The notes beneath the pieces are model-generated. The model had not been told where the DNA came from and did no database searches. It saw nothing but the letters and a program-made list of their open reading frames with translations. A stretch of 64,000 bases of DNA from an uncultured Caulobacterales bacterium (GTDB lineage: Bacteria > Pseudomonadota > Alphaproteobacteria > Caulobacterales > Caulobacteraceae): contig CAILTK010000051.1 of the NCBI GenBank assembly GCA_903837135.1, positions 113,281 through 177,280 on the forward strand. The letters are read 5' to 3'. Below are positions 1 through 9,254 of this stretch, in pieces; the first letter of the stretch is position 1; each line of letters begins with the position of its first letter. A program made the position numbers and the translations under genes.

Positions 1-1423
1 TCGAGCTGGCGAGGATCGGGCGAGGGATGCGCGCCCGGCGATACGCCGATGATGAAGTGGAGGCGCGCCAGCGGCTGGTCGGAGGAGGTCAGGTAGACCG
101 CCGAGACCCGCCCGCCGAAGGCTTCGGCCAGGATCCTGCCGGCGCTCTGCCCACGTTCTGATCATAGCGGTCGCGGGGCACGAACAGGAGCACCGAGACG
201 AAGCGGTCGAAGGGGTCGGGACGGGTGAACAGGCGCACCCGCGGGCGATCCGACAGATGCAGAATGCCGGTGGCGATGTCGAAGAGGTCGGCCTCCTCGA
301 TCTGGAAGAGCTCGTCGCGCGGGTAGGCCTCGAGAATGTTGCGCAGGCGTTTTCCGTTGTGCGCCGAGGGATTTTCGCCCGCCCGTCGCAGGACGCTGTC
401 GATCTTGCGGCGGACCAGCGGCAGGTCGTGGGCGGGCTCGTCGTAGGCCTCGGCGGTGAACAGGCCGACGAAGCGGATCTCGCCATAGGCCCGGCCGTCG
501 GCGTCGTACCGTTTGACGCCGATGTAATCCATGTAGGTGCGGCGGTGGACGCGCGCGCGCAGGTTCGACTTGGCCACCACAAGCGGGGCGGCGTCCTCGA
601 GATAGGCGGCGAGGCCGGAGGCCAGCACGGCGGGCTCCGAGGCGCGCCGCAGCACCGAGCGGGTCACGTCGCGCAGGACGCCGAGGCCGTCCTCGGCGCG
701 AAACTTCGGTTCTTCCGGGGCGTAGTCGCCGTCGGCCAGGCGCGGGTACTCATAGGTCCGCGCGCCGAGGAAGACGAAGCGATCGCCGGTCAGCCACCGC
801 AGGAAGGCGGTGTATTCGGCCTTGCCGTAGGCGCCCTCCGGGGCGGTGGAGGACTCCAGCTCGGTCGCCGCGCTCGCCATCAGGGCCAGCATGGCCGGAA
901 AGTCGGCGACCGACGCCGCCACATCGGCCAGGGTCGCCTGCATGCCCGCCGTCAGCGCCTCGCGGCGGTCCTCGCCGACCGGCTCCATCAGCACGACGAT
1001 GATGGAGGTGTCGCGATCCGCCAGGCGGACCACCGGGTGGAACATCGCCTTGACCAGGTAGCCTTCGTCGCCAAGTTCGCCCATCACGCTGTCGACCAGG
1101 AAGGGCTTGTCGCTCTGGACGGCGAGCAGCAGGTCCATCGGCAGGCGCTCTCCCGCCGCGCCATGGGACGGCAGGATCTGCACCAGGGGCTCGCGGGTGG
1201 GCGCGGCGGCGGTCGCCGCGGTCCAGGCCGCGCCGAGGTTGGCGATCAGATCCTCGCTGGAAAGGTCCGGCGCCTCGTCGGGTCTCCAGTCCTCGATCGC
1301 CTGATCGAGAAAATCATGCGCGGCGGCGTCGAGGCGTTCGCGGCCCAGCGCTCGCGCGAAACTTCTTTGGAGAGAATCCCTCTCCGCCTCCCTGGGGTCT
1401 CGGGAGGTTTTGACGCCGCTCAT
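1..1423 (-). CDS. gdhB: NAD-specific glutamate dehydrogenase, 180-kDa class, N-terminal part; frameshifted and cut by the window edge
   Basis: Oxidatively deaminates glutamate to 2-oxoglutarate with NAD+. The N-terminal translation (ATG at 1423, reading MSGVKTSR) matches the large bacterial GDH family: a helical/ACT-like regulatory region, the motif DRFVFLGARTYEYPR and later the RDRYDQNV segment. Only about 460 residues of a family that is normally near 1,600 lie here; the dehydrogenase core is beyond base 1. After RDRYDQNV the frame runs to a stop at about base 89, while the expected continuation (ILAEAFGGRVSA, then ARLHFIIGVSPGAHP) is intact one frame over down to base 1. A single missing base near 150-152 (expected GTG CGG CAG, seen GTGGGCAG) explains this. 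It is either an assembly/read error or a real inactivation. Its leader is a hairpin-rich region of about 300 bp. Confidence 0.9.
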
Positions 1424-1538
1424 GGTCGTTTCCGTCGTTTTCTCAGCCGTTATGGCCCGTTTTGGCGCAATTTGATGTCCAAACGCTAACGAACACCCCG
1501 CACGACGACGGCGAGGCGCGCCCCGCCCGAATATGAAA

Positions 1539-1571
1539 GCGCCGCCGACGGCGATTGCACGTCGGCGGCGC
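1539..1571 (-). terminator. strong hairpin, possible intrinsic terminator or leader structure
   Basis: A perfect 12-bp inverted repeat (1539-1550 with 1560-1571) has a 9-nt loop. Read on the minus strand it is followed by TTTCATATT, a weak U-tract. It could end transcription from the AI-2E-type gene or act as an attenuator-like hairpin in the gdh leader, whose ATG is 115 bp further on. Confidence 0.45.
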
Positions 1572-1604
1572 ATGGCCTCGCCGCGGGGGAACGGCTCGAC
1601 CTTA

Positions 1605-1705
1605 CGACGACGCGGGGCTCGTGGGGGGACGGGGATCGCGTCGTCGGTCGGAGAGGGTATTCCGACCGCTCCAAGATAGGCGCCCGACTCCGGGGGCGCC
1701 ATATC
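1605..1705 (-). repeat. cluster of three inverted repeats in the gdh leader
   Basis: Three stems are visible: a 10-bp perfect stem (1605-1614 with 1637-1646), an 8-bp perfect stem (1645-1652 with 1661-1668), and a 7-bp core extended by a bulged 4-bp arm (1675-1685 with 1694-1705). The first two share two bases, so they could be alternative folds. The function is unknown. Confidence 0.5.
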
Positions 1706-1725
1706 CCGCCACGAGAATCGTCCGT

Positions 1726-2817
1726 TCACGCTTCCGTTACGGGATGCCCCGACCTGGGGTGGCGGCCGGGTCGGGTCAGCACGGGCTCCTGCTCCGGCGC
1801 CCCGTCGCCCGACAGCAGGATGGCGATCCACCGCGATCCCTCGAACTGCGCCAGGACGATGATCCCCGTCACCGTCAGCGGCGTCGACAGGAACATGCCG
1901 GGGATGCCCCAGATCGCGCCCCAGAACGCCAGCGACAGCAGGACCACGACCGGGTCGATGTTCAGGCTGTCGCGCTGCATGCGGGGCTGGATCACATTGC
2001 CGACCACGAACATGATCAGCTCGAGCCCGATGAACAGGAACAGGGCGGGCCAGAAGGTCGGGAACTGCACCAGCGCGAACAGCGGCGGCAGTACGGTGCC
2101 GATCGCGCCGCCGATCACCGGCACATAGACCGCGACGAAGATCAGGAAGGCCCAGAAGGTGGCGTTGGGCAGGCCGATCATCGCCATCAGGCCCCAGGCC
2201 CCGGCGGCGATCGCCGCGCCCGTCACCGACTGGATCCACAGATAGCGCTCGAGGCCGTTGCGGATGCGGACGAAGACGGCGGTGGCGTGGGTGCGTTCGT
2301 GCGCGTCGGGGAACAGGGCGTCGACCTTCCGCTCGAAGCCCTGCCGCGAGGCGATCAGGAAGCCGAGGTAGATCAGCACCAGGGTCGCCCCGCCGCCGAA
2401 GGCCTGCAGGGCGCGCGCCACGTCGCCGATGTATTTCTGCGGGTCGATCTGGTTGATGATCTGCTGCACCGTCGGCGGCACGTGCACGCCGAGCGCCCCG
2501 CCGATCTGGGCGATGACGGCGTTGAGCCGCGGCAGGTCCTTGATCATCTCCTGGATGAACCCGGCTGTGTTGTTGACCACCACATAGACGGTCAGGCCGA
2601 ACCCCAGGGCCGTCAGGACCAGCGCGACGGGCAGGGCGGCCCACTCGGGCAGGAACGGCGTGCGCGCCAGGAGCCGCGCGAAGCCGTCGACCATCACCAT
2701 CAGGAACAGGGCCAGCACCAGCGGCGTCAGGATGGCGGCGCCCCACAGCAGCGCGCCCCCCGCCAGGATCACCGCCACCACGACGATGGCGTTGCGCGAC
2801 ACTCCCGAATTCGTCAT
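1726..2817 (-). CDS. AI-2E family transporter (PerM/YdiK-type membrane protein)
   Basis: A 363-residue inner-membrane protein of the AI-2E/UPF0118 superfamily, normal family length. The N-terminus has paired hydrophobic segments (about residues 9-40 and 60-85). A soluble amphipathic stretch (about 90-145, HVPPTVQQIINQI) follows, and then a C-terminal set of membrane helices that includes the family signature region around FWAFLIFVAVYVPVIGGAIGTVLPP and the PGMFLSTPL motif. Members have been linked to autoinducer-2 export or Na+/H+ antiport, but the substrate cannot be read from sequence. It is divergent from metK and shares the 174-bp spacer that carries a palindromic operator. The ATG is at 2817. 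Confidence 0.87.
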   Translation of the reverse strand: MTNSGVSRNAIVVVAVILAGGALLWGAAILTPLVLALFLMVMVDGFARLLARTPFLPEWAALPVALVLTALGFGLTVYVVVNNTAGFIQEMIKDLPRLNAVIAQIGGALGVHVPPTVQQIINQIDPQKYIGDVARALQAFGGGATLVLIYLGFLIASRQGFERKVDALFPDAHERTHATAVFVRIRNGLERYLWIQSVTGAAIAAGAWGLMAMIGLPNATFWAFLIFVAVYVPVIGGAIGTVLPPLFALVQFPTFWPALFLFIGLELIMFVVGNVIQPRMQRDSLNIDPVVVLLSLAFWGAIWGIPGMFLSTPLTVTGIIVLAQFEGSRWIAILLSGDGAPEQEPVLTRPGRHPRSGHPVTEA

Positions 2818-2906
2818 TGCGCGCCGTTCCGAACCATCCGCCGACTGTCGTCGCGCCCGGCGCCCGGGTCAACGTCGGCGGCAAGCCCGGAACCACACTT
2901 GCAGAC

Positions 2907-2922
2907 ATAAAGATATCTTTAT
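2907..2922. promoter_or_regulatory. 16-bp perfect palindrome, candidate operator of metK
   Basis: ATAAAGATATCTTTAT is a perfect, AT-rich palindrome in an otherwise GC-rich spacer, 69 bp upstream of the metK start. Proteobacterial metK genes are often controlled by repressors that sense SAM or S-adenosylhomocysteine (ArsR-type SahR/SamR). Assigning this site to such a regulator is inference. Confidence 0.55.
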
Positions 2923-2945
2923 ATGGTGTCCGCCGTTCATGGCCG

Positions 2946-2964
2946 GCCCGGGCGGAGCCCGGGC
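2946..2964 (+). promoter_or_regulatory. GC hairpin in the metK 5' leader
   Basis: GCCCGGGC and its repeat (2946-2953 and 2957-2964) can pair over a 3-nt GGA loop, ending 16 bp before the Shine-Dalgarno GGAGAG (2981-2986). No T-run follows, so it is not a terminator. It may only affect translation or mRNA stability. It does not match a SAM riboswitch that I recognise. Confidence 0.35.
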
Positions 2965-2991
2965 GCGGCGACCGGCTCGCGGAGAGTACTC

Positions 2992-4167
<1,176 letters not shown>

Positions 4168-4226
4168 GCCGATCCTCAGGACGCCGATGGGATGACCCGG
4201 CGGGCGGGAGAGCCTATCTTCCGCCC

Positions 4227-7133
4227 ATGACCGACACGATCGACCTCGAGCCTGCGGAAACGCCCACGCCGATCACCGTGGATACCGCCCCGCCCATGCG
4301 GCTCTATCTGGTCGACGGCTCGGGCTATATCTTCCGCGCCTTCCACGCCCTGCCGCAGTTCTCGCGCAAGTCGGACGGCCTGCCGACCGGCGCCGTGGCG
4401 GGCTTCTGCAACATGCTGTGGAAGTTCATCTGCGAGACCAAGGCCGATGGCGCCGTGGCCGGCGCTCCGACCCATCTGGCGGTGATCTTCGACGCGTCCG
4501 AGCGCACCTTCCGCAACGACCTCTATCCCGAATACAAGGCCCACCGGCCGCCGCCGCCGCCGGAACTGGTGCCGCAGTTCCCGCTGGTGCGCGAAGCCAC
4601 CCGCGCCTTCGGCGTGCCGGCCATCGAACTCGCCGGGTTCGAGGCCGACGACATCATCGCCTCCTACGCCCGCGCGGTCGCCGACGCCGGCGGCGAGGTG
4701 GTGGTGGTGTCCTCCGACAAGGATCTGATGCAGCTGGTCAACGAGCAGATCTGCCTGCTCGACCCGGTCAAGAACATCAAGATCTGCCGCGCCGAGGTGA
4801 TCGAGAAGTTCGGTCTCGGTCCCGAGCGGGTCGTCGAGATCCAGGCCCTCGCCGGCGACAGCGTCGACAATGTGCCGGGCGCGCCGGGCATCGGCGTCAA
4901 GACGGCGGTGCAGCTGCTCGGCGAATTCGGAGACCTCGACACCCTGCTCGAGCGGGCGCACGAGATCAAACAGCCCAAGAAGCGCGAAACCCTGATGAAT
5001 TTCGCCGACCAGGTGCGGCTGTCGCGCGAGCTGGTGCGGCTGAAGGACGACGCCCCTCTGCCCCTGCCGGTCGAGGCGCTGACCGTGAAGGATCCGGACG
5101 CGCCGGTCCTGGCCGCCTTCCTCGAGTCGATGGAGTTCCGCACCCTGGCGCGACGGGTGTCCGAGCAGGTGTCGGGCGTTCCGACTCCCGCCGGCGGCGT
5201 GATCGCCCGCACCGGGGTCGCCAAGCCGGTGCTCGACGAAAGCGCCATCCAGATCATCGATCCGGACCGCTATCACTGCATTTCCGATCTCGACGCCCTG
5301 GACGCCTGGATCGCCCGCGCCCGCGCCGCCGGGATCGTGGCCTTCGATACCGAGACCGACGCCCTCGGCGCCGCGTCGGCGGGTCTTTGCGGCGTGTCGC
5401 TGGCTGTGGCCCCGGGCGAGGCGGCCTATATCCCGGTCGGCCACTGCGCGGCGGACCGGCCGGCGGGCGGCCTCGACTTCGGCGACGCGGCGGACGCGGT
5501 GGGCGGTGCGGACTGGAGTCAGGCGCCGCTCGACGAGGTGTTGGCGCGGCTGAAGCCGCTGCTGGAAGATCCGTCCGTGCTCAAGGTCGGGCACAACGCC
5601 AAGTACGACATTTCCGTTCTGGCCCGCTACGGGATCGCGGTCGCGCCGATCGACGACACCATGCTGATCTCCTACGTGCTCGACGGCGGCCTGCACGGCC
5701 ACGGCATGGACGAGCTGTCCCAGCTCTACCTCGGCCACACGCCGATCCCGTTCAAGAAGGTGGCCGGCATCGGCCAGAAGCAGATCTCCTTCGCCCAGGT
5801 CGAGCTGAAGCCGGCCACCGCCTATGCGGCGGAAGACGCGGACGTGACGCTGCGGCTGTGGCGGACGCTGAAGCCGCGGCTGCGCGTCGAGGGGTTGCTC
5901 AACGTCTACGAGACGCTCGAGCGGGGCATGCCGGCGGTGCTGTCGGCCATGGAGCTCGAGGGCGTGAAGGTCGACGCCGAGCGCCTGCGCACCCTCGGCC
6001 ACGAGTTCTCGCTGAAGATGGTGGATCTCGAGGCCCGGGCGCACGACCTCGCCGGCCGGCCGTTCAACCTCGGCAGCCCCAAGCAGATCGGCGACATATT
6101 GTTCGGCGAGATGGGTCTGGCGGGCGCCAAGAAGACCGCCACGGGCGCCTGGGCCACCGACGTCAAGGTGCTCGAGGACCTGGCCGAGCAGGGCCATCCC
6201 CTGCCGCGCACCATCGTCGACTGGCGCCAGGTGTCCAAGCTCAAGAACACCTATACCGACGCCCTTGTGGCGGCCGTGTCGAACACGACCCAGAGGGTGC
6301 ACACCTCCTTTTCCCTGGCGGCCGCCTCCACCGGCCGGCTCGCCTCCAGCGATCCCAACCTGCAGAACATCCCGATCCGCACCGAAGAGGGCCGCAAGCT
6401 CCGTACCTGCTTCATCGCCGAACCCGGCAATGTGCTGATCTCGGCCGACTATTCGCAGATCGAGCTGCGGCTCCTGGCCCACATCGGCGATATTCCCCAG
6501 CTCAAGACCGCCTTCAGCCAGGGGCTCGACATCCACGCCATCACAGCCTCCGAGATCTTCGGCGTACCGGTGGAGGGCATGCCCAGCGACGTCCGCCGAC
6601 GGGCCAAGGCGATCAACTTCGGCATCGTCTACGGCATCTCCGCCTTCGGCCTGTCCAACCAGCTCGGCATCGACCAGGGCGAGGCCGCCGCCTACATCAA
6701 GACCTATTTCGAGCGCTTCCCCGGCATCCGCGACTACATGGAGCGCACCCGCGCCTATGCGCGCGAGACCGGCTTCGTCACCACCCTGTTCGGCCGCAAG
6801 ATCCACATCCCCGCCATCCGCGGCCGAACCCCCGCCGAGCGCAGCTTCGGCGACCGCGCCGCCATCAACGCCCCGATCCAGGGCGCGGCGGCGGACATCA
6901 TCCGCCGGGCGATGATGCGCATGCCGGCGGCGCTGAAGGCCGAGGGGCTGAAGGCGCGCATGCTGCTGCAGGTGCACGACGAACTGGTGTTCGAGACCAT
7001 CGAGGCCGAGGCGGAGGCGACCATGGCCGTCGCCCGGCGGGTGATGGAGCACGCCGCCGACCCGGCCGTCGCCATCTCGGTGCCGCTGGTGGTGGAGGCG
7101 CGCGCGGCGAAGAACTGGGACGAGGCGCACTGA
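4227..7133 (+). CDS. polA: DNA polymerase I
   Basis: A 968-residue, full-length Pol I for gap filling, Okazaki primer removal and repair. The order is: 5'-nuclease domain (from about residue 24, RLYLVDGSGYIFRAFHALP, with the FEADDIIASYA and SSDKDLMQLV metal motifs), a 3'-5' exonuclease domain (about 340-540) whose FDTETDAL motif (D374, E376) is kept, and the polymerase domain with ISADYSQIELR, the O-helix region RRRAKAINFGIVYGIS and VHDELVFE (catalytic D918). Many bacterial Pol I proteins have lost the proofreading acids; these look intact. The ATG at 4227 adds about 23 residues before conserved sequence; an ATG near 4296 is possible. It converges with fabB across a 200-bp spacer containing paired hairpins. 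Confidence 0.97.
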   Translation: MTDTIDLEPAETPTPITVDTAPPMRLYLVDGSGYIFRAFHALPQFSRKSDGLPTGAVAGFCNMLWKFICETKADGAVAGAPTHLAVIFDASERTFRNDLYPEYKAHRPPPPPELVPQFPLVREATRAFGVPAIELAGFEADDIIASYARAVADAGGEVVVVSSDKDLMQLVNEQICLLDPVKNIKICRAEVIEKFGLGPERVVEIQALAGDSVDNVPGAPGIGVKTAVQLLGEFGDLDTLLERAHEIKQPKKRETLMNFADQVRLSRELVRLKDDAPLPLPVEALTVKDPDAPVLAAFLESMEFRTLARRVSEQVSGVPTPAGGVIARTGVAKPVLDESAIQIIDPDRYHCISDLDALDAWIARARAAGIVAFDTETDALGAASAGLCGVSLAVAPGEAAYIPVGHCAADRPAGGLDFGDAADAVGGADWSQAPLDEVLARLKPLLEDPSVLKVGHNAKYDISVLARYGIAVAPIDDTMLISYVLDGGLHGHGMDELSQLYLGHTPIPFKKVAGIGQKQISFAQVELKPATAYAAEDADVTLRLWRTLKPRLRVEGLLNVYETLERGMPAVLSAMELEGVKVDAERLRTLGHEFSLKMVDLEARAHDLAGRPFNLGSPKQIGDILFGEMGLAGAKKTATGAWATDVKVLEDLAEQGHPLPRTIVDWRQVSKLKNTYTDALVAAVSNTTQRVHTSFSLAAASTGRLASSDPNLQNIPIRTEEGRKLRTCFIAEPGNVLISADYSQIELRLLAHIGDIPQLKTAFSQGLDIHAITASEIFGVPVEGMPSDVRRRAKAINFGIVYGISAFGLSNQLGIDQGEAAAYIKTYFERFPGIRDYMERTRAYARETGFVTTLFGRKIHIPAIRGRTPAERSFGDRAAINAPIQGAAADIIRRAMMRMPAALKAEGLKARMLLQVHDELVFETIEAEAEATMAVARRVMEHAADPAVAISVPLVVEARAAKNWDEAH

Positions 7134-7220
7134 TGTACGTTCGAGCGGCGGATCGGGATCGCCGCCCGGACGGGGCGAGCGCCTCGGCAAGCCGGCTGGA
7201 CTGACCCCCCCCTACGTCAT

Positions 7221-7292
7221 GCCCGGCCTCCGCGCCGGGCGTCCAGGGAAACGCTGCCGCGGCAAGTCTGGGTCGCCGGGACAAGCCCGGCG
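7221..7292. repeat. paired inverted repeats between convergent polA and fabB
   Basis: Two 7-bp perfect stems: GCCCGGC/GCCGGGC (7221-7227 with 7234-7240) and CGCCGGG/CCCGGCG (7274-7280 with 7286-7292). Flanking words such as TCATGCCCGG and GGGACAAGCCCGG look like the dispersed intergenic palindromes common in alphaproteobacterial genomes. There is no T-run. Confidence 0.55.
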
Positions 7293-7333
7293 AAGACGGC
7301 CTTGAGGTTGGGACCGATTAAACGAGTCTCGCT

Positions 7334-8575
7334 TCAAACCCGCCGCAGCACCAAGGAGCCATTGGTGCCGCCGAAGCCGAAGGAGTTGGACATCACCGTC
7401 TCCAGGCCGGCGTTGTCCCGGCGTTCCAACAGGATCGGCATGTCGGCGAAGGCCTCGTCGAGGTGGTCGATGTGGGCGCTCTTGGCGGCGAAGTCCGCCT
7501 GCATCATCAAAAGGCAATAGATCGCCTCCTGCGCCCCGGCCGCGCCGAGCGAATGGCCGGAGAGCGACTTGGTCGAGGAGATCAGCGGCGGGGTCTCGCC
7601 GAACACCTCGCGCACGGCGCCCATCTCCTTGAGATCGCCCACCGGCGTGCCGGTGCCGTGCGGGTTGAGGTAGTCGATCCGGCCGACGTCGCCCCGGCCG
7701 TCCATGCCGGCCATGGCCAGGCGCATGCAGCGGGCGGCGCCCTCGCCCGAGGGGGCGACCATGTCGTGGGCGTCGGCGTTGGCGGCGTAGCCGACGATCT
7801 CGGCGTAGATCTTCGCGCCGCGGGCCTTGGCGCGCTCGTAGTCCTCGACCACCACGATCCCGGCGCCGCCGGCGATGACGAAGCCGTCGCGGTCCCGGTC
7901 GTAGGCGCGCGAGGCCTCCGACGGCCGGTCGTTGAAGCCCGACGACATGGCCCCCATGGCGTCGAACAGCACGCTGAGGGTCCAGTCGAGCTCCTCGCAG
8001 CCGCCGGCGAACATCACGTCCTGCTTGCCGAGAATGATCTGCTCGGCCGCCGCGCCGATGCAGTGGGTCGACGTCGCACAGGCCGACGAGATCGAATAGT
8101 TGATCCCGCGCGTCTTGAACCAGGTGGACAGCACCGCCGAGGGGCCCGAGCACATGGCCTTGGGCACGGCGAACGGGCCCACGCGCTTGGGGCCCTTGGT
8201 CCGGGTGATCTCCGCGGCGTTGACGATGGCGCGGGTCGAGGGGCCGCCGTCGCCGACGATCAGGCCGGTGCGGTCGTTGTGGATCTCCGCCTCGGTCAGC
8301 CCGGAATCGGCGATCGCCTGCTCCATGGCGATGTGGGCGTAGGCCGTGCCGGGGGCGAGGAAGCGCGCGGCCCGGCGGTCGACCATCGCCTCCCAGTCGA
8401 CCGAGCCGTTTCCCTTGCGCGGCGCCGCGTGCACCTGGCAGCGGAAGCCGAGTTCGGCGTATTCGGGCGCGGCGACCACGCCCGACCGCGCATCGCGGAG
8501 CGAAGCCGTCACTTCCGCCGCGTCGCTGCCGATGGACGACACGATGCCGATGCCGGTGATCACCACACGACGCAT
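7334..8575 (-). CDS. fabB: beta-ketoacyl-ACP synthase I
   Basis: A condensing enzyme that elongates acyl-ACP with malonyl-ACP and is required for unsaturated fatty acids made through FabA. The 413-residue product starts [16 protein letters not shown] and carries the catalytic triad C166 (SSACATS), H306 (NPHGTGT) and H341 ([12 protein letters not shown]), ending with the [17 protein letters not shown] tail. The FabB rather than FabF assignment rests on the triad context and the adjacent fabA. The ATG is at 8575, 39 bp after fabA, so fabAB is one transcription unit. Confidence 0.95.
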   Translation of the reverse strand: MRRVVITGIGIVSSIGSDAAEVTASLRDARSGVVAAPEYAELGFRCQVHAAPRKGNGSVDWEAMVDRRAARFLAPGTAYAHIAMEQAIADSGLTEAEIHNDRTGLIVGDGGPSTRAIVNAAEITRTKGPKRVGPFAVPKAMCSGPSAVLSTWFKTRGINYSISSACATSTHCIGAAAEQIILGKQDVMFAGGCEELDWTLSVLFDAMGAMSSGFNDRPSEASRAYDRDRDGFVIAGGAGIVVVEDYERAKARGAKIYAEIVGYAANADAHDMVAPSGEGAARCMRLAMAGMDGRGDVGRIDYLNPHGTGTPVGDLKEMGAVREVFGETPPLISSTKSLSGHSLGAAGAQEAIYCLLMMQADFAAKSAHIDHLDEAFADMPILLERRDNAGLETVMSNSFGFGGTNGSLVLRRV

Positions 8576-8614
8576 GCGCTAAGTCTACCTCCCGGTCTGT
8601 TTCTTGCCGGAAAC

Positions 8615-9148
8615 CTAGATCAGGTCCTTGGCGTCGAACAGTCCGACCCGCAAATCGGTTGCGCTGTAGATCGGTTTTCCGTCCGCCTCCATCACCCCAT
8701 CGGCGATGCCCATCACCAATTTCCGGATGATGACCCGTTTCATATCAATGAGATAGGTCACCTTCTTGACCGCCGGACTGACCTGACCGGTAAATTTCAC
8801 CTCGCCGACGCCCAGCGCCCGGCCGCGGCCCGGCGCGCCGGACCAGCCGAGGAAGAAGCCGACCAGCTGCCACATGGCGTCGAGGCCGAGACAGCCGGGC
8901 ATCACCGGGTCGCCGAAGAAGTGGCACAGGAAGAACCACTGCTCGGGCGTGACGTCGAGCTCGGCGCGCATGAAGCCCTTGCCGTGCTTGCCGCCGTCGG
9001 CCGAAATCTCCACGATCCGGTCCATCATCAGCATCGGTGGGGCCGGAAGCTGGGCGTTGCCGGGGCCGAACATCTCGCCGCGGGCGCAGGAGAGCAGATC
9101 CTCATAGTCGAACGAGGTCTTGGTCGAACGGGTGAGCGTGTCCGCCAT
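8615..9148 (-). CDS. fabA: 3-hydroxydecanoyl-ACP dehydratase/isomerase
   Basis: Dehydrates 3-hydroxydecanoyl-ACP and isomerises trans-2- to cis-3-decenoyl-ACP, the branch point for unsaturated fatty acids under oxygen-independent synthesis. The 177-residue protein has the active-site segment [20 protein letters not shown]. Its catalytic pair is H76 and D90, the same 14-residue spacing as the E. coli pair. I chose the ATG at 9148 ([19 protein letters not shown]), which gives the normal family length; an upstream in-frame ATG would add 25 atypical residues. It is followed directly by fabB. Confidence 0.95.
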   Translation of the reverse strand: MADTLTRSTKTSFDYEDLLSCARGEMFGPGNAQLPAPPMLMMDRIVEISADGGKHGKGFMRAELDVTPEQWFFLCHFFGDPVMPGCLGLDAMWQLVGFFLGWSGAPGRGRALGVGEVKFTGQVSPAVKKVTYLIDMKRVIIRKLVMGIADGVMEADGKPIYSATDLRVGLFDAKDLI

Positions 9149-9254
9149 GCGGGTCTGATCCTGATCGGCGCGGGCGGCGCCGCGAGTGGCTTGCGGGTTA
9201 CACCACGCGCCGGTCCGCCTCAACCGCGACGGGGAAGCCGCCGGCGCAGCACGC

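Larger units (their letters stand above)
1424..1725. other. 302-bp gap without a gene, rich in inverted repeats
   Basis: I see no protein with recognisable composition here. An open frame crosses it on the minus strand but its translation is low-complexity Arg/Pro/Gly. The stretch holds four inverted repeats (annotated separately). It serves both as the 3' end of the AI-2E-type gene and as the leader of gdh. Confidence 0.6.

Noticed and set aside
89..2908. A 939-codon minus-strand open frame spanning the AI-2E-type gene, the spacer and gdh
   Set aside because: Its first two thirds run antiphase to the real AI-2E-type frame and translate to Arg/Pro-rich low complexity; only the last part (from ATG 1423) is gdh, ending at the frameshift stop.
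2923..2991. Upstream extension of metK, or a SAM riboswitch in its leader
   Set aside because: The extension lacks family similarity and begins at the operator. The leader has one short GC hairpin but none of the conserved SAM-II or SAM-I pairing elements that I know.
4176..4226. An earlier start for polA inside the 59-bp spacer
   Set aside because: The frame is open back into metK, but the only ATG with a sensible position is 4227; the upstream translation is an antiphase reading of metK.
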